Notes: generated by a model from the sequence alone, not told the origin. Positions 27,370 through 37,133 are shown, numbered from the stretch's first letter. The stretch: 64,000 bases of DNA from Marinobacter halodurans (GCF_004327985.1 NZ_SJDL01000004.1:62001-126000), one strand, 5' to 3'. Made by a program: numbers and translations.

Positions 27370-27429
27370 GAAGCTGAAGCATCTGCTACATACTCGAGTT
27401 AAGGCAAATGTAGCCGACGCTTCAGCTTC
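27370..27429. repeat. Long imperfect inverted repeat
   Basis: Two 22-base arms, 27370-27391 and 27408-27429, match at 20 of 22 positions with a 16-base loop containing CTCGAG. It lies between rpiA and the bidirectional terminator. It looks like a REP-type dispersed element or the stem of an RNA. Confidence 0.6.
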
Positions 27430-27490
27430 GGAGCAGCTCGCAGAGCTGCCCTGCTTTATCGACAGCCTCCGGGATGCCCAGACACCCATG

Positions 27491-27518
27491 AAAAAGCCCG
27501 GCCGAAGCCGGGCTTTTT
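27491..27518. terminator. Bidirectional rho-independent terminator
   Basis: AAAAAGCCCGGC, a CGAA tetraloop and GCCGGGCTTTTT form a perfect stem with A/T tracts on both sides. It serves convergent rpiA and the pyruvate carboxylase operon. Confidence 0.85.
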
Positions 27519-27539
27519 CAGCTCAGGTCATCCAACCGC

Positions 27540-29342
27540 TCAGGGTTCGATTTCCATCAGGACTTCGGATGGGGTCACCCGGTCGCCCTTCTTGATGAAC
27601 ACACCGACCACCTTGCCGGAAATCGGGGCTTTCACCTCGGTTTCCATCTTCATGGCTTCGATGATCAGCACCGGCTTGCCGGCGTCGACGCTGTCGCCCT
27701 CATTGACCAGAACGTCAACGATGTTGCCCGGCATGCTGGTGGTCACGTGGCCTTCCTTCGAGGCCTTGCCGCGACCGGAGCCGCCGCTGCTTTCGCGCTC
27801 GAAGCCGCCCACGGTTTCCAGGCTGATCTCTTCCGGAATGCCATCGACCGTCATGAAGAAACGACGCTCGTCGTCGCCCGACGGGCTGACACCGGTGACG
27901 TTGACGTCAAAGGTTTCGCCGTGAACGGTGATCTTGAACTCGGTGGAGACCGAACCCGGACTCGTGGCGGTCGGTTTCGGTTCCAGCGGTTCCGGCTTGA
28001 GGGTGCCTTCCTTGCGCTGCTCCAGGAACTGGCGGGCCTGATCCGGGAACATGGCAAAGGTCAGGATGTCCTCTTCGGACTCCGCCAGGTCGCCAATCTC
28101 GCCTTTCAGCGTGTGGAACTCGTTCTTCAACAGGTTGGCCGGGCGCTCTTCGATCAATTCCTCATTGCCCACGGCACGCTTCTGCAAATCCGAGTTGATC
28201 TTACCCGGCGCGGCGCCGTACCAGCCCTGCAGGTACTTCTTCACCTCGTTGGTGATGTTCTCGTAGCGCTTGCCGGACAGGACGTTGATCACCGCCTGGG
28301 TGCCCACGATCTGTGAGGTCGGGGTGACCAGCGGCGGGTAGCCCAGATCCTTGCGCACGCGCGGGATCTCGGCGAACACGTCGCGGATCTTGTCCAAGGC
28401 GCCCTGCTCTTTCAACTGGTTGGCCAGGTTGGACATCATGCCGCCCGGCACCTGGGACAGCAGAACCGCGGTGTCCACACCATTGTACTCGCTCTCGAAC
28501 TGGTGGTACTTCTTGCGCACTTCGCGGAAGTGGCCGGTCAGCTCGTCGAGAGTCTCGAGATCCAGGTCTACCTGATAGCCCGCTTCCTTCAGGGCCGCCA
28601 CCAGCGACTCGGTGGGCGGGTGACTGGTGCCGCCGGCGAAGGCGGACAGCGCGGTATCGATGTGGTCAACACCGGCCTCGATCGCCGCCCACTGGCACAT
28701 GGACGCCATGCCCGAGGTGTAGTGGGAATGCAGGAACACCGGCAGGTTCAGCTCCTTCTTCAGGGCGCTGACCAGATCGGCGGTGGCGGACGGGGTCAAC
28801 AGACCTGCCATGTCCTTGATGGCGATGCTGTCGACGCCCATGTCGGCCATCTGTTTGGCCTGCTTCAGGAACAGCTCGGTGCCGTGGACCGGGCTGACGG
28901 TGTAGCAGATGGTGCCCTGGGCATGCTTGCCGGCCTTCTTGACCGCCTTGATGCTGGTTTCCAGGTTACGCACGTCGTTCAGGGCATCGAAGATACGGAA
29001 CACGTCGATGCCGTTGTCCGCGGCCTTCTGGCAGAAGGCTTCCACCACGTCGTCCGCATAGTGACGGTAGCCCAGCAGGTTCTGGCCGCGCAGCAGCATC
29101 TGCAGGCGGGTGTTCGGCAGGGCCTTGCGCAGTTGGCGCAGGCGCTCCCACGGGTCTTCTTTCAGGAAGCGGACGCAGCTGTCGAAGGTGGCACCGCCCC
29201 AGCATTCCAGGGACCAGTAGCCGGCTTTGTCCAGCTTGTCGCAGGCCGGCAGCATGTCCTCGGTACGCATGCGCGTGGCGATGAGGGACTGGTGGGCGTC
29301 CCGCAGGATGACGTCAGTGATTTCGATTTTACGCTTGGTCAT
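27540..29342 (-). CDS. pycB: Pyruvate carboxylase subunit B (carboxyltransferase-biotin carrier)
   Basis: A 600-residue protein with an N-terminal carboxyltransferase barrel (DVILRDAHQSLIATRMRTED and metal site HSHYTSGMA) and a central PYC/OAD domain. The C-terminal biotinyl domain carries the biotin lysine in EAMKMETEV near residue 567. It resembles both oxaloacetate decarboxylase alpha and PycB. No OadB/OadG sodium-pump genes are adjacent, and a biotin carboxylase gene lies directly upstream, so an anaplerotic two-subunit pyruvate carboxylase is the better call. Confidence 0.88.
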   Translation of the reverse strand: MTKRKIEITDVILRDAHQSLIATRMRTEDMLPACDKLDKAGYWSLECWGGATFDSCVRFLKEDPWERLRQLRKALPNTRLQMLLRGQNLLGYRHYADDVVEAFCQKAADNGIDVFRIFDALNDVRNLETSIKAVKKAGKHAQGTICYTVSPVHGTELFLKQAKQMADMGVDSIAIKDMAGLLTPSATADLVSALKKELNLPVFLHSHYTSGMASMCQWAAIEAGVDHIDTALSAFAGGTSHPPTESLVAALKEAGYQVDLDLETLDELTGHFREVRKKYHQFESEYNGVDTAVLLSQVPGGMMSNLANQLKEQGALDKIRDVFAEIPRVRKDLGYPPLVTPTSQIVGTQAVINVLSGKRYENITNEVKKYLQGWYGAAPGKINSDLQKRAVGNEELIEERPANLLKNEFHTLKGEIGDLAESEEDILTFAMFPDQARQFLEQRKEGTLKPEPLEPKPTATSPGSVSTEFKITVHGETFDVNVTGVSPSGDDERRFFMTVDGIPEEISLETVGGFERESSGGSGRGKASKEGHVTTSMPGNIVDVLVNEGDSVDAGKPVLIIEAMKMETEVKAPISGKVVGVFIKKGDRVTPSEVLMEIEP

Positions 29343-29354
29343 ATAAGACTCCCA

Positions 29355-30776
29355 TCAGATTCCGGCCTGGGCGGCAATCGCGGCGGCCACAGCGGCGGCC
29401 AGCGACTCCGGACGCTTCTTGATGCTGTAGTTGATCAGTTCCGGGTGAGCTTCGACGAACCCGGTATTGAACGAAGCAGCCCTGAAGTCCGGATGGCTGA
29501 GGATTTCCAGGTAATAGGGAATCGTGGTCTTGATGCCGTAGATCCCCATGTCCTTGAGGGCACGCTGGGAACGGTCCAGCAGCTCTTCCCAATCCATGGC
29601 GCTGACAATCAGCTTGGCGCACATGGAGTCGTAGTACGGCGGGATTTCATAGCCGGTGTAGATGGCCGCATCGGTCCGCACACCGGGCCCGCCCGGTGAA
29701 TAGTAACGGGTGATCTGGCCGAAACTCGGCAGGAAGTTGTTCTTGGGATCTTCGGCGTTGATCCGGAACTGGGCCGCGTAGCCGCGGTAGCTGATGTCTT
29801 CCTGCTTGAAGCGCAGCTTTTCGCCAGCGGCAATCCGGATCTGCTCCTTGACGATGTCCACCCCGGTGATCTGTTCGGTGATGGTGTGTTCCACCTGCAC
29901 CCGGGTATTCATCTCCATGAAGTAGAAATCACCGTTGTCGGCGAGCAGGAACTCCACCGTGCCGGCATTCTCGTACCCGGTTTCCTTGGCGACGCGTACC
30001 GCCAGGTCACCGATGTATTCGCGCTGCTCGTCGGTCAGCTGGGGCGACGGCGCCAGCTCGATCAGCTTCTGGTTCCGGCGCTGGATGGAACAGTCGCGCT
30101 CGTACAGGTGGATGGCGTTGCCGTGGCTGTCCGCCAGGACCTGCACCTCGATGTGGCGCGGGTTGACAATGCACTTCTCGAGGAAGACATCGGCGCTGCC
30201 GAACGCCTTGGTCGCCTCGGAAATCACCCGCTCGTAGTTCTGGCGCAGGCTGTCCTCGTCGTCGCAGCGGCGAATACCGCGGCCGCCGCCACCGGAGGTG
30301 GCCTTGAGCATCACCGGGTAACCCAGTTCGCCCGCCTGTTTCACGGCATCTTCGACATCCGCGAGGTTGTCTTCAGAGCCCGGAGTGACCGGGACGCCGG
30401 CATTTACTGCCGTCTGGCGCGCCTGGGTCTTGTCGCCCATGGAGGAGATCACGTCCGCCGCCGGCCCGATAAAGCGGATGCCCCGCTCCTTACAGACAGC
30501 CGCCAGCGTGGCGTTCTCGGAGAGGAAGCCGTATCCGGGATGCAGTGCATCACAGCCGGTTTCCACCGCCAGGTTCACGATGTGATGGGGGTTGAGGTAG
30601 CCCGTCAGTGGATCAGCACTGATGCAATGCGCCTCGTCCGCCTTTTTGACGTGCAAGGAATAGCGGTCGGCTTCGGAATAGATCGCCACAGCCTTGACGC
30701 CAAGCTCCTGGCAGGCGCGGGCTATTCGGACCGCAATCTCACCACGGTTAGCGATGAGAACTTTCTTTATGGTCAT
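29355..30776 (-). CDS. pycA: Pyruvate carboxylase subunit A (biotin carboxylase)
   Basis: A 473-residue ATP-grasp biotin carboxylase. [15 protein letters not shown] opens the pre-ATP-grasp domain, KATSGGGGRGIRRC is the Gly-rich ATP loop, and [10 protein letters not shown] the metal and catalytic segment. A second biotin carboxylase (accC) lies at 40466-41812, so this copy serves the adjacent pycB. The 12-base gap to pycB indicates one operon. In Pseudomonas a LysR gene often precedes pycA; none is present here. Confidence 0.9.
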   Translation of the reverse strand: MTIKKVLIANRGEIAVRIARACQELGVKAVAIYSEADRYSLHVKKADEAHCISADPLTGYLNPHHIVNLAVETGCDALHPGYGFLSENATLAAVCKERGIRFIGPAADVISSMGDKTQARQTAVNAGVPVTPGSEDNLADVEDAVKQAGELGYPVMLKATSGGGGRGIRRCDDEDSLRQNYERVISEATKAFGSADVFLEKCIVNPRHIEVQVLADSHGNAIHLYERDCSIQRRNQKLIELAPSPQLTDEQREYIGDLAVRVAKETGYENAGTVEFLLADNGDFYFMEMNTRVQVEHTITEQITGVDIVKEQIRIAAGEKLRFKQEDISYRGYAAQFRINAEDPKNNFLPSFGQITRYYSPGGPGVRTDAAIYTGYEIPPYYDSMCAKLIVSAMDWEELLDRSQRALKDMGIYGIKTTIPYYLEILSHPDFRAASFNTGFVEAHPELINYSIKKRPESLAAAVAAAIAAQAGI

Positions 30777-30972
30777 CTGAGGTGCTCCCTGTCATTCGTC
30801 AGGAAGTGGGATGAAAGGCCGTCATTGGCCGCCCCGCCCCGAAGAGCCACCCACAGGGCGGGAGTACGTACTTTAACGCATGAATATTGTACACGCGGAA
30901 AAGCGGCCGAACACTCTATCCGTCGACCCGGGGTCCGACCAGACCCATATTGATCGAGATCAACTTATGGAC

Positions 30973-30982
30973 CAAGCGCTTG
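30973..30982. promoter_or_regulatory. Palindromic CAAGCGCTTG, possible operator
   Basis: A perfect 10-bp palindrome about 70 bases before the acyl-CoA dehydrogenase start, in the 275-base divergent region with pycA. It may be bound by a TetR-type fatty-acid regulator, but this is inference. Confidence 0.3.
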
Positions 30983-31051
30983 CTAGGTTTGGCTTGATAA
31001 GCGACACTCACTGATCTTTCGGGAAAATCTCCGCCAGGAACGGATGACGCC

Positions 31052-32194
31052 ATGGACACCGATTACTTCAATGACACGCATCGACAGGTCCGCAACACCA
31101 CACGAAAATTTGTCGCGACCCATGTGCTTCCCCACATCGACGACTGGGAAGAAGCCGGCGAGTTCCCGCGGGAACTGTACCGTCTGGCCGGCGAGGCCGG
31201 CATCCTCGGTGCCGGCTACCCGGAGGCGCTGGGCGGCCACAGCGAGGGGGACGTATTCCTCAAGGTGGCCATCAGCGAGGAACTGATGCGTTCCACCTCC
31301 GGCGGCCTCGTGGCCGGGCTCGAGTCACTGGACATCGCCCTGCCCCCGGTGGTCCGCTGGGCACAGCCGGCGCTCAGGGAGCAGGTCGTGCCGGCGGCGC
31401 TGCGGGGCGACAAGATCATGGCCCTGGCCATCACCGAACCGGGCGGCGGCTCCGACGTCGCCAGCCTGAAGACCCGGGCGGTGCGCGACGGCGACCATTA
31501 CGTCATCAATGGCAACAAGACCTTCATTACCAGCGGACACCGGGCCGACCACTACACCGTGGCCGTGCGCACCGGCGATGCGGGCCACAACGGCATCAGC
31601 CTGTTGCTGGTGGACCGCGACACCCCCGGTTTCACCCGTGGCCGCAAACTGCGAAAGATGGGTTGGTGGGCCAGCGACACCGCCGAGCTGTTCTTCGAGG
31701 ACTGCCGGGTGCCCGCGGATCGCCTGCTGGGCGCCGAGAACGCCGGCTTCATCGCGATCATGACCAACTTCCTGTCCGAGCGCCTGATGCTGGCGATCAT
31801 GGGCTATATGGGCGCCCAACTGGCGCTGGAAGCCTCCATTGAATACTGCCGCTCCCGCGAAGCCTTCGGGCGCAGTCTGAGCGGGTTCCAGGTCACCCGC
31901 CACAAGCTGGTGGAGATGGCCACCCACGTGGACATTGCCCGGGAATACACCTACCGCTGCGCCGCCCTGATACAGGCCGGCAGGAACCCGGTCAAGGAAG
32001 TGGCCATGGCCAAGAACTTCGCCGCCCAGGTGTGCGAGGACGTTACCCGGGAGGCGATCCAGCTTCATGGCGGCATGGGCTACATGCGTGAAACCGGCGT
32101 TGAACGGCTCTACCGCGACGGCAAGCTCCTCTCCATTGGCGGCGGTACCACGGAAATCATGAAGGAGCTGATCAGCAAGCAACTGGGACTGTGA
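31052..32194 (+). CDS. Acyl-CoA dehydrogenase
   Basis: A 380-residue flavoenzyme for the first step of beta-oxidation or branched-chain acyl-CoA breakdown. Signatures ALAITEPGGGSDVASLKT (FAD and substrate loop) and KMGWWASDTAELFFEDCRVP are present, as are the C-terminal QLHGGMGYM and YRDGKLLSIGGGTTEIM. The catalytic Glu cannot be fixed without an alignment. Chain-length preference cannot be told. It stands alone downstream of a divergent promoter region. Confidence 0.92.
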   Translation: MDTDYFNDTHRQVRNTTRKFVATHVLPHIDDWEEAGEFPRELYRLAGEAGILGAGYPEALGGHSEGDVFLKVAISEELMRSTSGGLVAGLESLDIALPPVVRWAQPALREQVVPAALRGDKIMALAITEPGGGSDVASLKTRAVRDGDHYVINGNKTFITSGHRADHYTVAVRTGDAGHNGISLLLVDRDTPGFTRGRKLRKMGWWASDTAELFFEDCRVPADRLLGAENAGFIAIMTNFLSERLMLAIMGYMGAQLALEASIEYCRSREAFGRSLSGFQVTRHKLVEMATHVDIAREYTYRCAALIQAGRNPVKEVAMAKNFAAQVCEDVTREAIQLHGGMGYMRETGVERLYRDGKLLSIGGGTTEIMKELISKQLGL

Positions 32195-32201
32195 GCGTCG
32201 C

Positions 32202-32693
32202 TCAGGCGCCGTCGTTGGCCGACGTGTCCGGTGGGCGCTCGTCGTTTTCCGCCCCGCCGTCGTCCATGGCGTTGGCGGCCTTGAGGAACGCCAGCCCACT
32301 CTGGACCAGGAACTGTCGCAGTCGCGGATCGCTCTGCTCGGTGATCCCGAGGGCAAAGGCGGTCAGCACCGACTCCCAGGGGTTCTCCACGATCAACCGC
32401 CGGAAGGCCGCCAGCGGCGACGACCGGCCGCCGGCCGGCCTCCCCATGGAGCGGGACGGCGTCCGCATCATCCGATAGAAAAAGAACCCCAGCAACGCAA
32501 AGCAGACCGCGCCGGTGATGCCGAAGGCGCCGGCCTCCCCCACCCAGGGCGCCAGCCCCAGGGTGGCGGCTTTCGCCAGCAGCACAAAGCCGCCGATCAA
32601 CAGGGCGCTGAGCAGCACCAGCCCCAGGGCCGCGCCGATCAGCGCGGCCAGGACTTTACGCAGCAGGGCTTGCAGTTCGCCGGACAGAGGCAT
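32202..32693 (-). CDS. Small inner-membrane protein
   Basis: A 163-residue protein with two hydrophobic helices (AALIGAALGLVLLSALLIGG and GAFGITGAVCFALLGFFFYR) and a hydrophilic C-terminal half containing ENPWESVLTAFALGITEQSD. It follows the DUF883-like gene by 2 bases, like the YqjE/YqjK genes that follow yqjD in enterobacteria. The precise family is not certain. Confidence 0.7.
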   Translation of the reverse strand: MPLSGELQALLRKVLAALIGAALGLVLLSALLIGGFVLLAKAATLGLAPWVGEAGAFGITGAVCFALLGFFFYRMMRTPSRSMGRPAGGRSSPLAAFRRLIVENPWESVLTAFALGITEQSDPRLRQFLVQSGLAFLKAANAMDDGGAENDERPPDTSANDGA

Positions 32694-32695
32694 GG

Positions 32696-33019
32696 TCAGC
32701 GGTCGAGCAACTTGCCGACCAGCAGGCCGACCAGGAATACGATCACGACGCTGAGGAACGGACGCTCCTCGATCTTGTGCTCGACGTCGTGGATCGCCTT
32801 GTCGCCGGCTTCGCGGGCGCGGTTGAACACTTCGTCGCCGCGTTCGCGGGCATGGCGGAGGGCTTCGCGACTTTCCTTGCGGATTTCGTCGCGGAGATTG
32901 CTGATGTTGTTCTTCTGACCGTCAGCCACTGCACGGGTCAGCTTGGCCAGGTCTTCACGAAGCAACTGGATGTCTTCCTTGACCCGTTTATAATCGTCCT
33001 GGGGTGTTTGTGCTTCCAT
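32696..33019 (-). CDS. DUF883 (YqjD/ElaB-like) membrane-anchored protein
   Basis: A 107-residue helical protein: a charged coiled coil (DIQLLREDLAKLTRAV and EALRHARERGDEVFNRA) followed by a single C-terminal membrane helix (SVVIVFLVGLLVGKLLDR). This is the plan of YqjD/ElaB, stationary-phase inner-membrane proteins that tether ribosomes. The ATG at 33019 follows GGAGA; the longer frame is not conserved-looking. First of a two-gene operon. Confidence 0.8.
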   Translation of the reverse strand: MEAQTPQDDYKRVKEDIQLLREDLAKLTRAVADGQKNNISNLRDEIRKESREALRHARERGDEVFNRAREAGDKAIHDVEHKIEERPFLSVVIVFLVGLLVGKLLDR

Positions 33020-33216
33020 GGTCTGTCTCCCTGAATGAAACATACCTGACAGGCCGGCATCGTATGTGCCATCGCCGGCCGATACGCTGCCTGAATTCAT
33101 CTCACCGCCGTTGAAGACGATGAAAAACAGACACCTTCACTGTAGCACAGCGACCGCTGACGACATGACCATTCGTACAGGTTGGGCGCTACCGGTCGAA
33201 CACGACCGAAGGTATG

Positions 33217-33245
33217 TTTCACCCTGCGGGGCCGACGGGTATAAT
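33217..33245 (+). promoter_or_regulatory. Sigma-70 promoter of ppa
   Basis: TTTCAC, 17 bases and a perfect TATAAT, about 58 bases before the ppa start. Confidence 0.6.
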
Positions 33246-33303
33246 CCGTGGCCATTCACTGGTTCCATTCCACTTCACTGAAGACAGTCAAGAAGGACGC
33301 CTC

Positions 33304-33834
33304 ATGAACTTCGACAACATCCCGCCCGGCAAGAACCCGCCTGAAGACATCAACGTACTGATCGAGATTCCGGCCAACGCCTCTTCCCCGATCAAGTACG
33401 AGGTCGACAAGGATATGGGTGCCGTTGTAGTGGACCGCTTCATGGCCACGCCGATGTTCTACCCGGCCAACTACGGTTTCATCCCGAACACCCTGGCCGA
33501 CGACGGCGACCCGCTGGACGTGCTGGTGGTCACCCCCTACCCGGTCATGCCGGGCAGCATCATCCGCTGCCGCCCGGTGGGTGTCCTGAACATGGAAGAC
33601 GAGGCCGGCGGCGATGCCAAGCTGGTTGCCGTACCGCACGACAAGGTGACCAAACAGTACACCGACGTGAAAGACGTCCACGACCTGCCGCAGCTGCTGC
33701 GCGACCAGATCCAGCACTTCTTCGAGAACTACAAGGACCTGGAAGCCGGCAAATGGGTCAAGGTGGATGGCTGGGAAGACGCCGCAGCCGCCTGCCGCGC
33801 CATCGAAGCCGCCGTCGCCGCCTACCGGAAGTAA
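33304..33834 (+). CDS. ppa: Inorganic pyrophosphatase
   Basis: A 176-residue family I soluble pyrophosphatase that hydrolyses PPi and pulls biosynthetic reactions forward. Key residues lie in [37 protein letters not shown] (the DxDPxD metal site continues DPLDVLV) and the late DVHDLPQLL. The ATG at 33304 follows AGGA. Single gene with its own promoter and terminator. Confidence 0.97.
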   Translation: MNFDNIPPGKNPPEDINVLIEIPANASSPIKYEVDKDMGAVVVDRFMATPMFYPANYGFIPNTLADDGDPLDVLVVTPYPVMPGSIIRCRPVGVLNMEDEAGGDAKLVAVPHDKVTKQYTDVKDVHDLPQLLRDQIQHFFENYKDLEAGKWVKVDGWEDAAAACRAIEAAVAAYRK

Positions 33835-33871
33835 GCGGCCCCGCTTCGACCGCCGCCTGGTGGCCGGACAC

Positions 33872-33908
33872 AAAAAAGGCAGCGAGCCACCCGGCCGCTG
33901 CCTTTTTT
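33872..33908 (+). terminator. Rho-independent terminator after ppa
   Basis: AAAAAAGGCAGCG, an 11-base loop, CGCTGCC and six T. It can also end the convergent DUF2333 transcript. Confidence 0.85.
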
Positions 33909-33927
33909 ACTTTCCGGGGTCTGCCGA

Positions 33928-34968
33928 TTATCCCCGGCTCAGCAGCTCCCGCAGGTCGATAATGGCCGAGTTGGCCCGCGCCAGGTAGGACGCCATGGTC
34001 AGCGAGTGATTGGCGAGGATGCCGAATCCGCTGCCGTTGAGGATCACCGGACTCCACATGGCCTGCTGGGAACCTTCCAGTTCCACGATGATCTGGCGCA
34101 CGCTCACCAGTGCGTTCTTGTCTTTCAGGACATCACGGAAATCCACCTCAATGGCGCGGAAGATGTGCAGCAGGGCCCAGGAGGTGCCGCGGGCTTCGTA
34201 GAACACGTCGTCAATTTCGGTCCAGGGCGTCTTCACCGAGGCAATCTCGTCTTCCTTCGACTTCTCGGGCAGCTCGTCCATGCCCTCGCTGACCGACTGC
34301 TTGCCGACACTTTCACTCAGCCGGCGGGACAGACTGCCCAGACGGGTTTCCAGATCCGCCAGCCAGTTGTTGAGATTGTCCGCCCGGGCATAGAACTGGG
34401 CCTGGGGGCCATTGGGGTTGGACAGTCGATCCAGATAGCGCTTGAGGGCGGCGATGCCGCGCCGATACTCGGATTCAGTGGACGGCAGCACCCAGCTGTT
34501 GTTATCAAAGTGCAGCTGCGGCTCGGCGACGGTCAGGTCCGGATCTTCAGCGGACTGGCTCTGGGAGCGGCTGATGTCCTGGCGCAAGGCGCGGGACATG
34601 TCCCGCAGCTGAACCAGCACGCCATACTCCCAGTGCGGCATGTTATCCATCCACAGGCCCGGCGGCATGATGTCGTTGGTGATGTAGCCGCCCGGCTTGT
34701 CGAGCAGGGTCTCGGTCATATGGATGAGGGTCGAGGTGGTGGTGAAACCGGTGACCATCTCCCGGTTCATGGCCTGGGCCCGCTGTTGGGCTTCGTCGCG
34801 CACGGAAAAGGTGTCCGGCTCGCTGCTCCAGTAGATCCCCAGCACGATGGTGACGATCAGGTAGATCACCAGCAGGACGACCAGGCCCTTGAACACCTTG
34901 CCACCACCGAGATAGTCCTGGATGTCCTCCAGCCGCTGCCGGAAAAATCCTCTGGTCTTGTTCAACAT
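33928..34968 (-). CDS. DUF2333 family membrane-anchored protein
   Basis: A 346-residue protein with one N-terminal membrane helix (GLVVLLVIYLIVTIVLGIYW) and a large, probably periplasmic, mostly helical domain. Features such as GGYITNDIMPPGLWMDNMPHW, YARADNLNNWLADLE and YEARGTSWALLHIFRAIE match DUF2333, a conserved gammaproteobacterial family of unknown function. It is transcribed leftward, about 180 bases downstream of the LapD-like gene. Confidence 0.82.
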   Translation of the reverse strand: MLNKTRGFFRQRLEDIQDYLGGGKVFKGLVVLLVIYLIVTIVLGIYWSSEPDTFSVRDEAQQRAQAMNREMVTGFTTTSTLIHMTETLLDKPGGYITNDIMPPGLWMDNMPHWEYGVLVQLRDMSRALRQDISRSQSQSAEDPDLTVAEPQLHFDNNSWVLPSTESEYRRGIAALKRYLDRLSNPNGPQAQFYARADNLNNWLADLETRLGSLSRRLSESVGKQSVSEGMDELPEKSKEDEIASVKTPWTEIDDVFYEARGTSWALLHIFRAIEVDFRDVLKDKNALVSVRQIIVELEGSQQAMWSPVILNGSGFGILANHSLTMASYLARANSAIIDLRELLSRG

Positions 34969-35150
34969 AACCGTCCACCTTGTGTCATTCGTTCTGATTC
35001 GTCGTTATCCGCACACCGCCGGGGCCTCTCCTGGCCACCGGGAGCCCATACCTTGCCGGATTGTCATGGGCACCGCAATTGCCTGACACGCCATCGCGCT
35101 GGCCGGATAGCCCGGGGACATAATGGTGCCATGCCCTATCCACCGGCGGC

Positions 35151-37133
35151 TCACGCCGGCGGCAGCCTGTCGCCCGGGCGCGCCAAGTGATAGCCGATGC
35201 CGCCATCGACGCCGAGCACCGACACCAGATGCCATTCGGCCGCGGTCTCCACGCCGGCCACAAAGACCTCGACGCCGCGGCTGTGGGCGATCGGCACGAT
35301 GGACTCGAGGTAGAAGCGGTTGTCCGGATGCGTATCGATATTGCGGATAAAGCTGTGATCGATACGCAAGGCCTGGAAGGGCAGATTACGCAGGTAGCTG
35401 AACGGCACGCCGCCGACACCGAAATGATCCACCAGGACCCGGACGTCGTGGCGCCGCAACAGCTTGACGCAGTTCCCCACATCCGCCCTGTGGTGGTGCA
35501 CCGCGTCCTCGGGCAGATAGACCCAGAGGCGGGCCAGCACCGCCGCGCCTTCTTCCGGCAGTATCTGCGCCAGCCAATCGCGGAAGCCGGCATCGGCAAT
35601 CGATGAACTGCCCAGGGTCAGGCTGAAGGACTGCAGCGGATACTGGCGCAGCAGGTCGAGCACCCGCCGGAACACGATCCGGTCCAGCCGCGCCATCATG
35701 CTGAAACGCTCCGCCATGGGCAGGAAGATACCGGCCGCCACCCATTCGCCGTTGACCTCGATGCGCGACAGCACATGGTAATGGTGGACCGACTGATCGA
35801 CGGTCCGCAGCATCGGCTGATAGACCAGCCGGATACGCTCCGCCTCCAGGGATGACTGCAGGTGCTCGCGCCACTGCTCGACACTGTGCTGGGCCGACTG
35901 GGTGGTATCGAACAGTTTGCAGTCGCTCTCCCGCGACATCTGGGCCTGGCGCAGGGCCTCGTCGCAGGCCGCCAACAGCTCGCGCGTGCCGCCCGGGTGG
36001 CCGTTGGTGGCGGCGAGCCCGGCGTGTACCGCCACATCCCGCCCGCCGGAGCGGTCGGCGTAGATGCCGTCGAGATCCGCCAGCAGCCGACGCACCCAGA
36101 ATTCCGCGTCCACCGGCGCTGCCCCCGGCAGGAACAGGGCGAATTCAGCACCGTTGCGACGGCCGGCAAAGCTGCTGGGATGCTCCCGGACAAAGGCCTG
36201 GATCCGTTCGGCGACCGCCAGCAGGATGTTGTCGGCCGCTTCACGTCCATCGAGCTGGTTGCTACGCCCGAAATCCGCCAACTGCAGCAGTACCAGTACC
36301 CCCTGGCGCCGGGAATCCCGGCTTTCCACCGCCACCGACACACGCTGTTCAAACGCGCTGCGGCTGGCCAGCCCGGTCAGACGGTCCTCGTTGCTCATGC
36401 GCCGCAGGTGCTGGATCAACTTGGCCTGACCTTCGAACAGGGCCCCCAGGTCGTGGGTCATCTGGTTCATGGCGGAGGTCACCCGCGCCAGCTCGCGGGT
36501 ACCGGCCTCCGGCGCCCTCGAGCGGAAGTCCCGGTTGCGGATCGCTTCGGCCTGACGTTCCAGCCCCACCAGGGGACGAAGCACCCGGCGCAGGATCAGG
36601 AACAGGATCAACAGTGCAACGGCACCGATCAACAAGGCCCTCAGCGCCATCTGCCGGGCCATACGCCACAGATCCCGGTAGCCCTGCCCCGGATGGCTGA
36701 CCACCTCGACAAAGCCCAGGCGTTTCCAGCCGCGGACCACCTCGGCACGCTGGGCGAACCGCTCGATGGGCAGATCCACCAGCGACACGAACCAGCCCGG
36801 AACACCCGGCGTGCGCAAGCTGTCCCGCCTTTCGATATCGAAGCCGGCCGCCGTGTTCCGGTAGCGGATCACCAGGTAGCGGCCACTGTCGAAGGTGGCG
36901 TCGATCAGGGACGAGGCCGCCACGGCGTCCCGGCCATCAATGGCATTGGACAGTGAAAGGCCGACGGCGACGGCGCCGTCATGGGCGTGCCCCTCCAACT
37001 GCTCGACGATATACCCGCGAAAACCGATCATGCCGGCAAGCAGGCTGGCCACCATCAGCAGCAGGATCAGGCTGCCGGTGAACAGCAGCAACAGCAGTTG
37101 TAGTGAAATGATGCCGCGGCGTGTTTTGCGCAT
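35151..37133 (-). CDS. lapD: LapD-like c-di-GMP receptor (degenerate GGDEF-EAL)
   Basis: A 660-residue inner-membrane protein. Two membrane helices (residues about 10-32 and 163-185) flank a periplasmic LapD/MoxY-type output domain, followed by HAMP (about 186-240), a GGDEF domain and an EAL domain. Both enzyme sites are broken: the GGDEF box reads RRNGAEF, the EAL motif reads VLS, and the DDFG motif reads DHFGVG. This is the LapD pattern, in which bound c-di-GMP holds the periplasmic protease LapG and keeps adhesins on the surface. No lapG or adhesin gene is adjacent. Annotation as a generic EAL/GGDEF protein would also be fair. Confidence 0.8.
   Translation of the reverse strand: MRKTRRGIISLQLLLLLFTGSLILLLMVASLLAGMIGFRGYIVEQLEGHAHDGAVAVGLSLSNAIDGRDAVAASSLIDATFDSGRYLVIRYRNTAAGFDIERRDSLRTPGVPGWFVSLVDLPIERFAQRAEVVRGWKRLGFVEVVSHPGQGYRDLWRMARQMALRALLIGAVALLILFLILRRVLRPLVGLERQAEAIRNRDFRSRAPEAGTRELARVTSAMNQMTHDLGALFEGQAKLIQHLRRMSNEDRLTGLASRSAFEQRVSVAVESRDSRRQGVLVLLQLADFGRSNQLDGREAADNILLAVAERIQAFVREHPSSFAGRRNGAEFALFLPGAAPVDAEFWVRRLLADLDGIYADRSGGRDVAVHAGLAATNGHPGGTRELLAACDEALRQAQMSRESDCKLFDTTQSAQHSVEQWREHLQSSLEAERIRLVYQPMLRTVDQSVHHYHVLSRIEVNGEWVAAGIFLPMAERFSMMARLDRIVFRRVLDLLRQYPLQSFSLTLGSSSIADAGFRDWLAQILPEEGAAVLARLWVYLPEDAVHHHRADVGNCVKLLRRHDVRVLVDHFGVGGVPFSYLRNLPFQALRIDHSFIRNIDTHPDNRFYLESIVPIAHSRGVEVFVAGVETAAEWHLVSVLGVDGGIGYHLARPGDRLPPA

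Noticed and set aside
27540-30776. Oxaloacetate decarboxylase sodium pump
   Set aside because: No beta or gamma membrane subunits are present and a biotin carboxylase is adjacent, which favours two-subunit pyruvate carboxylase.
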